The notes under the pieces were generated by a model. It was not told the DNA's origin and searched no databases. It saw only the letters and a program-made list of their open reading frames with translations. Shown here in pieces: positions 25,017-32,628 of a stretch of DNA of 43,917 nt. The DNA comes from Collinsella sp. (lineage in GTDB: Bacteria > Actinomycetota > Coriobacteriia > Coriobacteriales > Coriobacteriaceae): NCBI GenBank assembly GCA_019419455.1, contig DXZW01000028.1:1-43917 (forward strand), in the 5' to 3' direction. A program made the translations under genes and the position numbers. Numbering within the stretch: position 1 is the stretch's first letter; every line of letters begins with the position of its first letter.

Positions 25017-25104
25017 GGCTTCCTCTTTTCGGAGCAATTCATACAGTCGAGTTTAGAGCATAGCATCGCCACGCCCCCACAGGAGCAAGGCACCAATTCA
25101 ACAT

Positions 25105-25129
25105 CGCCAGGAAATCATCCCTCGGCGAC
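25105..25129. terminator. Hairpin downstream of the P-type ATPase gene's neighbour gap
   Basis: TCGCC (25105-25109) plus AGG pairs with CCT plus GGCGA (25125-25129) with one bulged base. It sits 5' of the ATPase stop in plus coordinates, that is, just after the ATPase gene on the minus strand. It lacks a U tract, so its role as terminator is uncertain. The rest of 25038-25134 shows only a possible TATGCT box for the zinc-ribbon gene. Confidence 0.3.
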
Positions 25130-25134
25130 TGGAG

Positions 25135-27873
25135 CTAGGCTTTATTTGCGGGCTTTTTCTTCTTGCTCGGCATCGAGACCTTAATGCCCTGAGCAGACTT
25201 GGTCACGCGAGAGCGCTTGGCTCCGGTACTCTTCTTTTTCTTGGGCTGGGCCTTTTCCACACCCTCGAGTGCGCGAACCTCGGCCTCGCGAACGGTGCGC
25301 TCCTCGCGGCGCTGCGCCATATCGGCGGCGACGCGCTTGGCAAAACGCTGGGCAGTTGAACCAGTAGAGCTCACCTTGCTGCCACCGCGACCCAGACGGA
25401 CGCGCACACCGCGGCCAAAACCAGTTGCAGCATGGCGACGACGCGGCTTAAGCGAATCCATCATCGTGGCGAGCTTAAAGAACACCGTACAGGTAAAGAT
25501 GACGATCGCCAGCAAGATAACGGTCTCGCCCGTCGAAAGGTTGGCGATAGACAGCAGCCCCGGGAATCCGATAACGCCCACAAGGATGCCGACGACGACA
25601 AATACAAAGAGCACCACGCGCAAGGGAGTGAGCGGCTGCGAGATGCGCCAGATCAGGCTCACGCTCGTCGCGCACGACGTAAGCAGGCACATGGTCGAAA
25701 GGGTGAGCTGGTTAAAGCCGAACACGCGCGCCACAAAGATATCGAGCGCCGCAGCCATTATGACCGCCAGCGACGCCGGCAGCGCACGCTTGAGCACGTT
25801 GGTCAAGAATGACCCCTTCACGCGGGCATTATTGGGCTCCAAACCCAGCACAAAGCCCGGCGCGCCGATGCAGAAGAAGTTGATGAGTGTCATCTGAATC
25901 GGCTCGAAGGGATATGGCGGAAACGCGATGCACAGCGCCGCCAAGCCCATCGAGAACAGCGTCTTGGTCAGAAACAGCGCCGCAGAGCGCTGCAAGTTGT
26001 TGATGGAGCGACGGCCCTCGGCCACCACGGCGGGCATCGAGGCAAAATCATTGTCGACCAGCACAATCTCGGCCACGTTGCGCGCAGCATCGGAACCGGC
26101 GGCCATGGCCACAGAGCAGTCGGCCTCCTTGAGCGCCAGCACGTCGTTGACGCCGTCGCCCGTCATGGCAACGGTATGGTCGCGACGCTTGAGCGCCTGC
26201 ACGAGCTCGCGCTTCTGCTGCGGCGTCACGCGGCCAAAGACGTGGTAGCGATCCACCGCGGCATCAATCTTGGACGGCGTATCAAGTGTCGTGGCGTCGA
26301 CGTAGGCATCGGCCCCCTGAACGCCCACCACGCGCGCGATCGACGACACCGTGCGCGGGTCATCGCCGCTGATCACGTTGAGGGTCACGCCCTGCTCGTT
26401 AAAGTAGCCGATGGTCTCGGCAGCCGAGGTACGGATCTCGTCGCGAATAGTCACAAAGCCCACGGGCTCGGCCTCGCCAACCATATCGCCGTCGGGCGTA
26501 AAGCCGTCCACGCGCGCCACAACAAGTACGCGGCAGGTGTCGGCGAGCTCGGCCACACGGTTCTCGACCTGAGCAAAGGCGCGCGCCGAAAGCACAAATT
26601 GCGCCGCGCCCATCACATAGGAGCCCTGCGCAAACGAGGCGCCGCTCCACTTTTTGGACGACGAGAACGGAATGACCGCCAGCGGCTCGGACACCTCGAC
26701 CGGGCGGTCGGCATAGTAGTTGAGCAGCGCCTGACAGGTCTCGTTGGCGTCTGCCGAGGTGGCGCGCGCCACGTTGGCGAGCGCAAAATCGAGGACCGTA
26801 GTCTCGACGGGGACAGGCAGCTCGCCCTCCCCCGCGCCCACGCCAGCGCCCTCGATCGGCAACGGATAGGTGCCCTCGACCTCCATACGACCCGACGTGA
26901 TGGTGCCTGTCTTGTCCAAGCACAGCACGTCGACGCGCGCGAGCGTCTCGATGCAGTAGAGCTGCTGCGCGAGCACCTTGCGGCGCGCCAGGCGCACCGT
27001 GGCGATGGCAAGCACCGACGAGGTCAGCAGCACCAGGCCCTGCGGAATCATGCCCAAAAGAGCGCCCACCGTGGACAGCAGCGCCGACGAGGGCACGCGA
27101 CCGGCAAGCAGCTCGGAAAAGCACCACAAAAGCGCGCTATCGCCCGGCGTACCGGCGGCATCCCACAGCTCGCTCACGCTTGAGGAAAAGAGCGCCAGGC
27201 CGAGCGGAATCATAATGGGGCTCGCGAAGCGCACGATGGCGTTGAGCGCGTTCATGATCTCGGAATTGACCTTTTTGACGTACTTGGCCTCGTTGTTGAT
27301 CTTGGCCACGTAGTTGTCGGCTCCAACATGGATCACGCGGGCGCGCAGAAGGCCCGAGTCGATAAAGCTGCCGCTCATGAGCTCGGAGCCGGGCTGCTTT
27401 TTGATGAGATCGCTCTCGCCCGTCAGCAGGCTCTCGTTAACGAGCGCCTCGCCCGATACCACCACGGCGTCGGCAGGAATCTGGTCACCGCGCCCCAGGC
27501 GAATGATGTCGTCGAGCACGATCTGGTCCAAGTCGAGCTCCACCTCGGCACCGTCGCGCACCGCGATGGCCTTCTTAGAGGTCAGCAGCGTGAGCTTATC
27601 GACCATCTTCTTGGAGCGCATGGACTGGATGACACCGATGGCGGTATTCAAAAACACCACAAACAAGAACGTCAGGTTCTTAAACGAACCGGTAAGCAAC
27701 ACCAAAATCGCCAAGACAGCGTTGATAAGGTTGAACAGCGTGCAGAGGTTTTCGACGATGAGCTCGCGGACCGATTTGGTCTTAAGCTCCATGTTGCGGT
27801 TGATCTTACCGGCGGCGATGCGCTCCTCGACCGCGGCGGTCGAAAGCCCGCGCTCGATATCCGTTGCTGCCAT
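25135..27873 (-). CDS. CtpE-like P-type cation-transporting ATPase with a long basic C-terminal tail
   Basis: This integral membrane ATPase has the actuator motif LLTGESD, the phosphorylation site DKTGTIT (Asp320 with this start), GDDPRTVSSIA, and the hinge motif TGDGVNDVLALKEADCSVAMA. The M4 segment reads GMIPQGLVLLTS where related Ca/Mg pumps have IPEGL. Together with PFSSSKKWSG this fits the mycobacterial CtpE group, reported as calcium transporters. The last 100 residues after the final helix are rich in Arg and Lys and end in SMPSKKKKPANKA. The ATG at 27873 has GGGA six bases upstream. ATG 27885 or GTG 27888 would add four or five residues. Confidence 0.92.
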   Translation of the reverse strand: MAATDIERGLSTAAVEERIAAGKINRNMELKTKSVRELIVENLCTLFNLINAVLAILVLLTGSFKNLTFLFVVFLNTAIGVIQSMRSKKMVDKLTLLTSKKAIAVRDGAEVELDLDQIVLDDIIRLGRGDQIPADAVVVSGEALVNESLLTGESDLIKKQPGSELMSGSFIDSGLLRARVIHVGADNYVAKINNEAKYVKKVNSEIMNALNAIVRFASPIMIPLGLALFSSSVSELWDAAGTPGDSALLWCFSELLAGRVPSSALLSTVGALLGMIPQGLVLLTSSVLAIATVRLARRKVLAQQLYCIETLARVDVLCLDKTGTITSGRMEVEGTYPLPIEGAGVGAGEGELPVPVETTVLDFALANVARATSADANETCQALLNYYADRPVEVSEPLAVIPFSSSKKWSGASFAQGSYVMGAAQFVLSARAFAQVENRVAELADTCRVLVVARVDGFTPDGDMVGEAEPVGFVTIRDEIRTSAAETIGYFNEQGVTLNVISGDDPRTVSSIARVVGVQGADAYVDATTLDTPSKIDAAVDRYHVFGRVTPQQKRELVQALKRRDHTVAMTGDGVNDVLALKEADCSVAMAAGSDAARNVAEIVLVDNDFASMPAVVAEGRRSINNLQRSAALFLTKTLFSMGLAALCIAFPPYPFEPIQMTLINFFCIGAPGFVLGLEPNNARVKGSFLTNVLKRALPASLAVIMAAALDIFVARVFGFNQLTLSTMCLLTSCATSVSLIWRISQPLTPLRVVLFVFVVVGILVGVIGFPGLLSIANLSTGETVILLAIVIFTCTVFFKLATMMDSLKPRRRHAATGFGRGVRVRLGRGGSKVSSTGSTAQRFAKRVAADMAQRREERTVREAEVRALEGVEKAQPKKKKSTGAKRSRVTKSAQGIKVSMPSKKKKPANKA

Positions 27874-27903
27874 ACCACGTCCCATCACGTCGCGTCGGTA
27901 TAA

Positions 27904-27933
27904 GAAAAACAGCCCGGACCATGCGAGGTTCGG
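27904..27933 (-). terminator. Intrinsic terminator of tRNA-Arg(CCG)
   Basis: On the minus strand CCGAACC (27933-27927) pairs with GGTCCGG (27920-27914) around a six-base loop with one A-C mismatch. It is followed by GCTGTTTTTCTT. It lies between the tRNA 3' end and the ATPase gene, so the ATPase needs read-through or a promoter I could not find. Confidence 0.75.
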
Positions 27934-27949
27934 ACGGTCTTACGTTCGA

Positions 27950-28026
27950 TGGTGCCCCATGTTGGATTCGAACCAACGGCCTTCTGCTCCGGAGGCAGAC
28001 GCTCTAATCCCCTGAGCTAATAGGGC
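27950..28026 (-). tRNA. tRNA-Arg, anticodon CCG
   Basis: The cloverleaf reads acceptor GCCCTAT/ATGGGGC with one T-G pair, D stem GCTC/GAGC, anticodon stem TCTGC/GCAGA with loop CTCCGGA (anticodon CCG, reads CGG), and T loop TTCGAAT on a GTTGG/CCAAC stem. The 3' CCA is encoded. A strong promoter precedes it and a terminator follows, so it is a single-gene unit. Confidence 0.95.
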
Positions 28027-28037
28027 GAACGGTTGGC

Positions 28038-28067
28038 ATTATACCCAAGTGCGCCACGGGCTAACAA
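28038..28067 (-). promoter_or_regulatory. Promoter of tRNA-Arg(CCG)
   Basis: On the minus strand TTGTTA (28062-28067) and a perfect TATAAT (28038-28043) are 18 bp apart. The expected start is about five bases before the tRNA 5' end. Confidence 0.85.
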
Positions 28068-28115
28068 AAGAATAGAAAAAGCTTTGCAATTACGTGGGAG
28101 ACACGGCGCAAAGGC

Positions 28116-28137
28116 TCACTTTAGAACGCAAAAGTGA
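28116..28137. promoter_or_regulatory. Operator-like dyad upstream of the aromatic operon
   Basis: TCACTTT (28116-28122) and AAAGTGA (28131-28137) are perfect inverted repeats with an eight-base spacer. The dyad covers the place where a -35 would be for the TATAAA box at 28147-28152, a common position for a repressor site. The binding protein is unknown. It could alternatively form an RNA hairpin if transcription starts further upstream. Confidence 0.5.
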
Positions 28138-28146
28138 ATCAATTAG

Positions 28147-28152
28147 TATAAA
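28147..28152 (+). promoter_or_regulatory. Probable -10 box of the aroF-aroQ operon
   Basis: TATAAA is preceded at the right distance only by poor -35 matches (GAACGC at 17 bp), which fits a regulated promoter. The start would be near 28158-28160, where an ATG opens a 20-codon frame. Confidence 0.5.
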
Positions 28153-28172
28153 CTCACATGCACCATATATAC

Positions 28173-28197
28173 ACGGCTCGCGATGCGGGCCGTTTTT
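28173..28197 (+). terminator. Terminator hairpin in the aroF leader, candidate attenuator
   Basis: ACGGCTCGC (28173-28181) pairs over nine positions, one a T-G pair, with GCGGGCCGT (28185-28193) around a GAT loop. TTTTT follows (28193-28197). It stands between the probable promoter and the aroF ATG at 28231, so it could stop transcription before the operon. A 20-codon frame from ATG 28158 to TGA 28218 runs through it and encodes two Tyr, one Phe and two His. I see no obvious antiterminator pairing. Confidence 0.65.
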
Positions 28198-28230
28198 GCA
28201 AAAGTTATCCATCGAGGTGAGAGGCACACC

Positions 28231-29253
28231 ATGATTGCAATTTTAAAGCAGAGCGCCAGCGACGAGGCCGTCGGCCATATCGTCAGCTGGATTGAGAAGA
28301 AGGGTCTCAAGACCGACGTCTCGCGCGGAGAGAACGAGACCATCATCGGCCTGGTGGGCGATACGACCAAGATCGACCCGTTTCTGCTCGAGTCCATGGA
28401 TGTCGTCGAGCGCGTACAGCGCGTCTCTGAGCCCTTTAAGCGTGCCAACCGCAAATTCCACCCCGAGGACTCCGTCATCGACTGCGGTCACGGCGTCAAA
28501 ATCGGCGGCGACCAGTTCCAGGTCATCGCTGGCCCCTGCTCCGTCGAGGGCGAGAACCTCATCCGCATCGCCCGCCGCGTGAAGGCCGCCGGCGCCACGA
28601 TGCTGCGCGGCGGCGCTTACAAGCCCCGCACCTCCCCGTACGCCTACCAGGGCATGGGCCCCGCCGGCCTGGACCTGCTATGCGAGGCATCCGCCGAGCT
28701 CGACATGCCGATCGTCACCGAGATCATGGACCCGCGAGACGTGCAGGTCTTCTTGGATAAGAAGATCGACGTCATGCAGATCGGCGCCCGCAACGCGCAG
28801 AACTTCCCCCTGCTCAAAGAGGTCGGCAAGACCAAGACCCCGATCCTGCTCAAGCGCGGCATGTCCGGCACCGTCGACGAGCTGCTCATGGCTGCCGAGT
28901 ACATCATGAGCGAGGGCAACGACAACGTCATCCTGTGCGAGCGCGGCATTCGCACCTTCGAGACCCGCACCCGCAACACCTTCGACCTCAACGCCGTGCC
29001 GGTGCTGCACCACCTGTCGCACCTGCCCGTCGTCGCCGATCCCAGCCACGCCACCGGATACACCCGCTACGTTGAGCCCATGGCGCTCGCTGCGACCGCC
29101 TGCGGCGCCAACGGCCTGGAGATCGAAGTCCACGACGACCCGAGCCACGCCTGGTCCGACGGCGCCCAGGCCCTCACTCCCGACCAGTTCGACGACACCA
29201 TGCGCCGCATCCGCGCCATCCGCGAGGTCGTCTGCCAAGAGACCATGGAGTAG
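28231..29253 (+). CDS. aroF: 3-deoxy-7-phosphoheptulonate synthase (DAHP synthase, type I-beta with ferredoxin-like domain)
   Basis: This 340-residue enzyme condenses PEP with erythrose 4-phosphate, the first step of aromatic biosynthesis. The N-terminal 70 residues (MIAILKQSASDEAVGHIV...) resemble the ferredoxin-like regulatory domain of the Thermotoga-type enzyme, through which tyrosine or phenylalanine inhibits. The barrel has AGPCSVE (100-106), GGAYKPRTSPY (127-137), QIGARNAQNF, ILLKRG, ILCERGIRTFE and VADPSHATG. The ATG follows AGAGGC by five bases. It opens the operon, three bases before tyrA, and is preceded by a leader terminator. Confidence 0.96.
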   Translation: MIAILKQSASDEAVGHIVSWIEKKGLKTDVSRGENETIIGLVGDTTKIDPFLLESMDVVERVQRVSEPFKRANRKFHPEDSVIDCGHGVKIGGDQFQVIAGPCSVEGENLIRIARRVKAAGATMLRGGAYKPRTSPYAYQGMGPAGLDLLCEASAELDMPIVTEIMDPRDVQVFLDKKIDVMQIGARNAQNFPLLKEVGKTKTPILLKRGMSGTVDELLMAAEYIMSEGNDNVILCERGIRTFETRTRNTFDLNAVPVLHHLSHLPVVADPSHATGYTRYVEPMALAATACGANGLEIEVHDDPSHAWSDGAQALTPDQFDDTMRRIRAIREVVCQETME

Positions 29254-29256
29254 GCC

Positions 29257-30171
29257 ATGGGTACGGTGAGAAACGCACGCGTCAACCAGGGCGGCCCCAA
29301 GTGCGCCGGCATCGTCGGCTTGGGCCTGATCGGCGGCAGCTTTGCCCGCGGCTATGCGCAAGCGGGCGTTCGCGTACTTGCCTGGGACCCCGACGATGAC
29401 GTGATGACGGCCGCCAGCATGGGTACCGTCGCCGGCGAGCTCAACGACGAGACGCTCGGCGAGTGCGACATCATCGTCCTTGCCTGCTATCCCGAAGCAT
29501 GCATCGAGTGGCTCGAGACGCACGCCCAGGCGCTCGCCGACGCCACCGACACCGACGCCATCATGGGTCCCGTGGTGATCGACACCGTGGGCGTCAAGGG
29601 CATTGTGTGTGAACGGGCCTTTGAACTCGCACGAGAGCACGGCTTTTACTTTGTGGGCGCACACCCCATGGCGGGCACCCAGTTCTCGGGCTACGCGCAC
29701 TCCCGCGCCGACCTGTTCCAGGGCGCGCCGCTTGTGCTCGTTCCGCCCGCGGTAGACGATGTCCTTAAGCTGGAGCTCTTGGGCCAGGTACGCGAGATGG
29801 TGCGTCCCTTGGGGTTTGGCAAGTTCAGCGTGACCACCGCCGCCGAGCACGACCGGGTGATCGCCTTTACGAGCCAGCTCGCGCACGTGGTGTCCAACGC
29901 CTACGTAAAAAGCCCCACCGCCCAGGTCCACCACGGCTTTTCTGCCGGTAGCTACCGCGACCTCACGCGCGTAGCGCATCTCAACCCGCAGATGTGGTCC
30001 GAGCTCATGATCGACGACGCCGACGCTCTCGCCTTCGAGATCGACCACCTGATCGACTCACTCGGCGCCTACAGCCGTGCGCTCAAGAACCGCGACCAGC
30101 GTTATCTTGAGAATCTCCTTGCCGAGGGCGATCGCATCAAACGCGCACTTGACGACGAGAGCGCCCACTAG
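29257..30171 (+). CDS. tyrA: Prephenate dehydrogenase
   Basis: TyrA oxidatively decarboxylates prephenate to 4-hydroxyphenylpyruvate, the tyrosine branch. The Rossmann motif GLGLIGGSFA spans 21-30. GAHPMAGTQFSGY contains the conserved His-Pro-Met-Ala-Gly, and LAHVVSNAY lies in the helical C-terminal dimer domain. At 304 residues there is no fused chorismate mutase or ACT domain. The acid Asp44 in AWDPDDD after strand two suggests an NAD preference. It follows aroF by three bases with GGAG across the junction. Confidence 0.94.
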   Translation: MGTVRNARVNQGGPKCAGIVGLGLIGGSFARGYAQAGVRVLAWDPDDDVMTAASMGTVAGELNDETLGECDIIVLACYPEACIEWLETHAQALADATDTDAIMGPVVIDTVGVKGIVCERAFELAREHGFYFVGAHPMAGTQFSGYAHSRADLFQGAPLVLVPPAVDDVLKLELLGQVREMVRPLGFGKFSVTTAAEHDRVIAFTSQLAHVVSNAYVKSPTAQVHHGFSAGSYRDLTRVAHLNPQMWSELMIDDADALAFEIDHLIDSLGAYSRALKNRDQRYLENLLAEGDRIKRALDDESAH

Positions 30172-30207
30172 ACCACCCATCACGCCAGGTCGAAAGGACC
30201 ATAGCTT

Positions 30208-31314
30208 ATGGCGATTACCATCGATATCGACACCGCACGCCCCTACCAGGTACACGTGGGCACCTTTTTGCTGGAACAGGCAGGGCCGCTCATTCGCGCC
30301 ACCGCCGGAGGCACCCGCGCCGTCATCGTGACGGACACCAACGTGGGTCCCCTCTACCAGATGCCCGTTAAGCAGAGCCTGGAGGCATCAGGCTATGAGG
30401 TAAGCATCTGCACCTTCGAGACCGGCGAGGCACACAAGCGCGCCGAGACCTACGTTGCCATTCTTGAGTTTGTTGCCGAGCATGAACTTTCGCGCTCCGA
30501 CGTGATCGTGGCGCTCGGCGGCGGCGTCGTGGGCGACGTGGCCGGCTTTGTGGCGGCCACCTACATGCGTGGCTGCAAGTTTGTGCAGATCCCCACGAGT
30601 CTGCTCGCCATGGTTGACTCGTCGGTGGGCGGCAAGACGGCCATCGACCTGGCCGCCGGCAAAAATCTCGCCGGTGCCTTTTGGCAGCCGAGCGTAGTTA
30701 TCGCCGACGTGGGGTGCCTTGCCACCCTCACGCCCGAGCAGTTCGCCGACGGCTGCGGCGAGGTCGTCAAGCACGCCGTGATTGCCGATCCGGAGCTCTT
30801 CGATGAGCTCGAGAAGACCCCGCTCACGCTGGAGCTGCTTAACCGGGACGTGGTCCGCGTGGCGCTCATCATCGCCCGCAATATCGACATTAAGCGCGCC
30901 GTGGTCGTTGCCGACGAGCGCGAAACCAATCAGCGCAAGCTCCTCAACTTTGGCCACAGCGCCGGGCACGCCGTCGAAGCCTGCGAGCACTTTGAGCTCG
31001 GCCACGGCAACTGCGTGTCGATCGGCATGGGCATCATCACGCGTGCCGCGGCCCTGCACGGCATTTGCGACGCCGAACTGCCCAACCGCATCGAAGAGCT
31101 CTGCGCCCGTCATGGCCTCAAGACCCGCTGTGAGCTTTCCGCCGACGCCATCTTTGCCGAGGCGCTGCACGACAAAAAACGCGCCGGTGACACGATTGAC
31201 CTGGTGATTCCGCACGGTATTGGCCGCTGCAGCATCGACCGCACGCCGCTTTCCACCTTCCATGATTTAATTGCCGAGGGCCTCGGCCAGAAGGGAGACG
31301 CATCCGTATGCTAG
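30208..31314 (+). CDS. aroB: 3-dehydroquinate synthase
   Basis: AroB converts DAHP to 3-dehydroquinate using NAD and a divalent metal. The NAD-binding block GGGVVGDVAGF is at 104-114, followed by RGCKFVQIPTSLLAMVDSSVGGKTAID and NLAGAFWQP. Metal ligands are expected at the Glu of DGCGEVVKHAV, the His of LNFGHSAGHAVE and the His in FELGHG. The length of 368 is normal. The gene is 36 bp after tyrA and overlaps aroA by seven bases. Confidence 0.97.
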   Translation: MAITIDIDTARPYQVHVGTFLLEQAGPLIRATAGGTRAVIVTDTNVGPLYQMPVKQSLEASGYEVSICTFETGEAHKRAETYVAILEFVAEHELSRSDVIVALGGGVVGDVAGFVAATYMRGCKFVQIPTSLLAMVDSSVGGKTAIDLAAGKNLAGAFWQPSVVIADVGCLATLTPEQFADGCGEVVKHAVIADPELFDELEKTPLTLELLNRDVVRVALIIARNIDIKRAVVVADERETNQRKLLNFGHSAGHAVEACEHFELGHGNCVSIGMGIITRAAALHGICDAELPNRIEELCARHGLKTRCELSADAIFAEALHDKKRAGDTIDLVIPHGIGRCSIDRTPLSTFHDLIAEGLGQKGDASVC

Positions 31315-32627
31315 CCCGCATCACCCCCTCCCCACTCAAGGGCACCGTCCCCGCCATCGCATCCAAGTCGATGGCGCACCGCCTCATCATCTGCGCCTCA
31401 CTCGCCAACGGCGAGACGCACGTCACTTGCAACACCACCTGCGCCGATATCGAAGCCACGGTGCGCTGCCTCACGGCGCTGGGCGCCCGCATCGAGACAG
31501 TCGAGGACGGCTTCCAGGTCCATCCCACTATGAAGAGTATTGAGTTCGGCCTGCTCAAGGCACTTGCGGGCGGCACGCTCGACTGCGGCGAGAGCGGCTC
31601 CACGCTCCGCTTTATGCTGCCCGTCGCCTGCGCGCTGGGGGCAGAGGCAACCTTTGTGGGCCAGGGCCGTCTGGGCGCACGCCCCCTCTCCCCGCTCTCC
31701 GATGAGATCATTGCCGCCGGCTGCGACCTGCAGGGCCTGGGCGGTTTTCCGCTCAAGACAAGCGGCCGCATGCGCCCGGGCACCTTTATCCTGCCGGGCA
31801 ACGTGAGCTCGCAGTACATCTCCGGCCTGCTGCTGGCGGCCCCGCTGCTGGCCCAGCCCTCCTGCGTGCAGGTGACCGGCCTTATCGAGAGCCGCCCCTA
31901 TATCAACCTGACCATCCAGGCCATGAAGGCCTTCGGCGTCGAGGTCAACGTCGAGCGTATCCCCGCCAAGGACGGCCAACCCGAGATCACGAACTTCCGC
32001 GTGAGCAGCGGCTCGTACCGCACGCCTGGCAACGTGGCTGTCGAGGGCGACTGGTCCAACGCCGCCTTTTGGCTGTGTGCCGGCGCCATCGGCTCCGACC
32101 CCATCACCGTCGAGGGTGTGTCGCTCAGCTCGGCCCAGGGTGATCGCAACGTGCTTGCCGCACTCTCGCGCTTTGGTGCCCGCATCGTGCGCTCCACCAA
32201 CGCTGCCACCGTGCAGTCCGACAAGCTCGCTGGCTTTGAGATGAGCGCCCACGACATCCCCGACCTGGTGCCCGTTATCTCGGCCGTGGCATCGTTGGCG
32301 CAGGGTCGCACGTTCATCCGCGATTGCGCCCGCCTGCGCATCAAGGAATCCGATCGCTTGGCCACCACCACCCGCGAGCTCACCGCACTGGGCGCGCAGG
32401 TGCGCATTGCCGGCGACGACCTCATCATCAAGGGTGTCGATGCCTTTACCGGCGGCGAAGTCGATTCGCACAACGACCACCGCATCGCCATGATGGCCGC
32501 CATCGCCGCGAGCCGTGCTACCGGCGAGGTCGTGATCCACGGCGCCGAGGCCGTCAACAAGTCCTATCCCGATTTCTTTGACCACTACCGCCTGCTGGGC
32601 GGCAAAGTCGCGCTCGAGGAGGAATAG
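31308..32627 (+). CDS. aroA: 3-phosphoshikimate 1-carboxyvinyltransferase (EPSP synthase)
   Basis: The 439-residue enzyme joins PEP to shikimate 3-phosphate. It shows SKSMAHRLIICASLA near the N-terminus, LDCGESGSTLRFMLPVA (94-110 region), QYISGLLLAAPLL, the catalytic-type DIPDLVPVISAVASLA, and RLRIKESDRLATT. The EPSP-type GESGSTLRF block uses Glu where many bacteria have NSGT or NAGT. The ATG overlaps the aroB stop, so translation is probably coupled. It is followed one base later by aroC, whose Shine-Dalgarno GAGGAGG lies inside the last aroA codons. Confidence 0.96.
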   Translation: MLARITPSPLKGTVPAIASKSMAHRLIICASLANGETHVTCNTTCADIEATVRCLTALGARIETVEDGFQVHPTMKSIEFGLLKALAGGTLDCGESGSTLRFMLPVACALGAEATFVGQGRLGARPLSPLSDEIIAAGCDLQGLGGFPLKTSGRMRPGTFILPGNVSSQYISGLLLAAPLLAQPSCVQVTGLIESRPYINLTIQAMKAFGVEVNVERIPAKDGQPEITNFRVSSGSYRTPGNVAVEGDWSNAAFWLCAGAIGSDPITVEGVSLSSAQGDRNVLAALSRFGARIVRSTNAATVQSDKLAGFEMSAHDIPDLVPVISAVASLAQGRTFIRDCARLRIKESDRLATTTRELTALGAQVRIAGDDLIIKGVDAFTGGEVDSHNDHRIAMMAAIAASRATGEVVIHGAEAVNKSYPDFFDHYRLLGGKVALEEE

Positions 32628-32628
32628 C

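Noticed and set aside
28678..30048. A 456-codon minus-strand frame across aroF and tyrA
   Set aside because: Antisense shadow of two clear genes, with no conserved motif and no ribosome-binding site.
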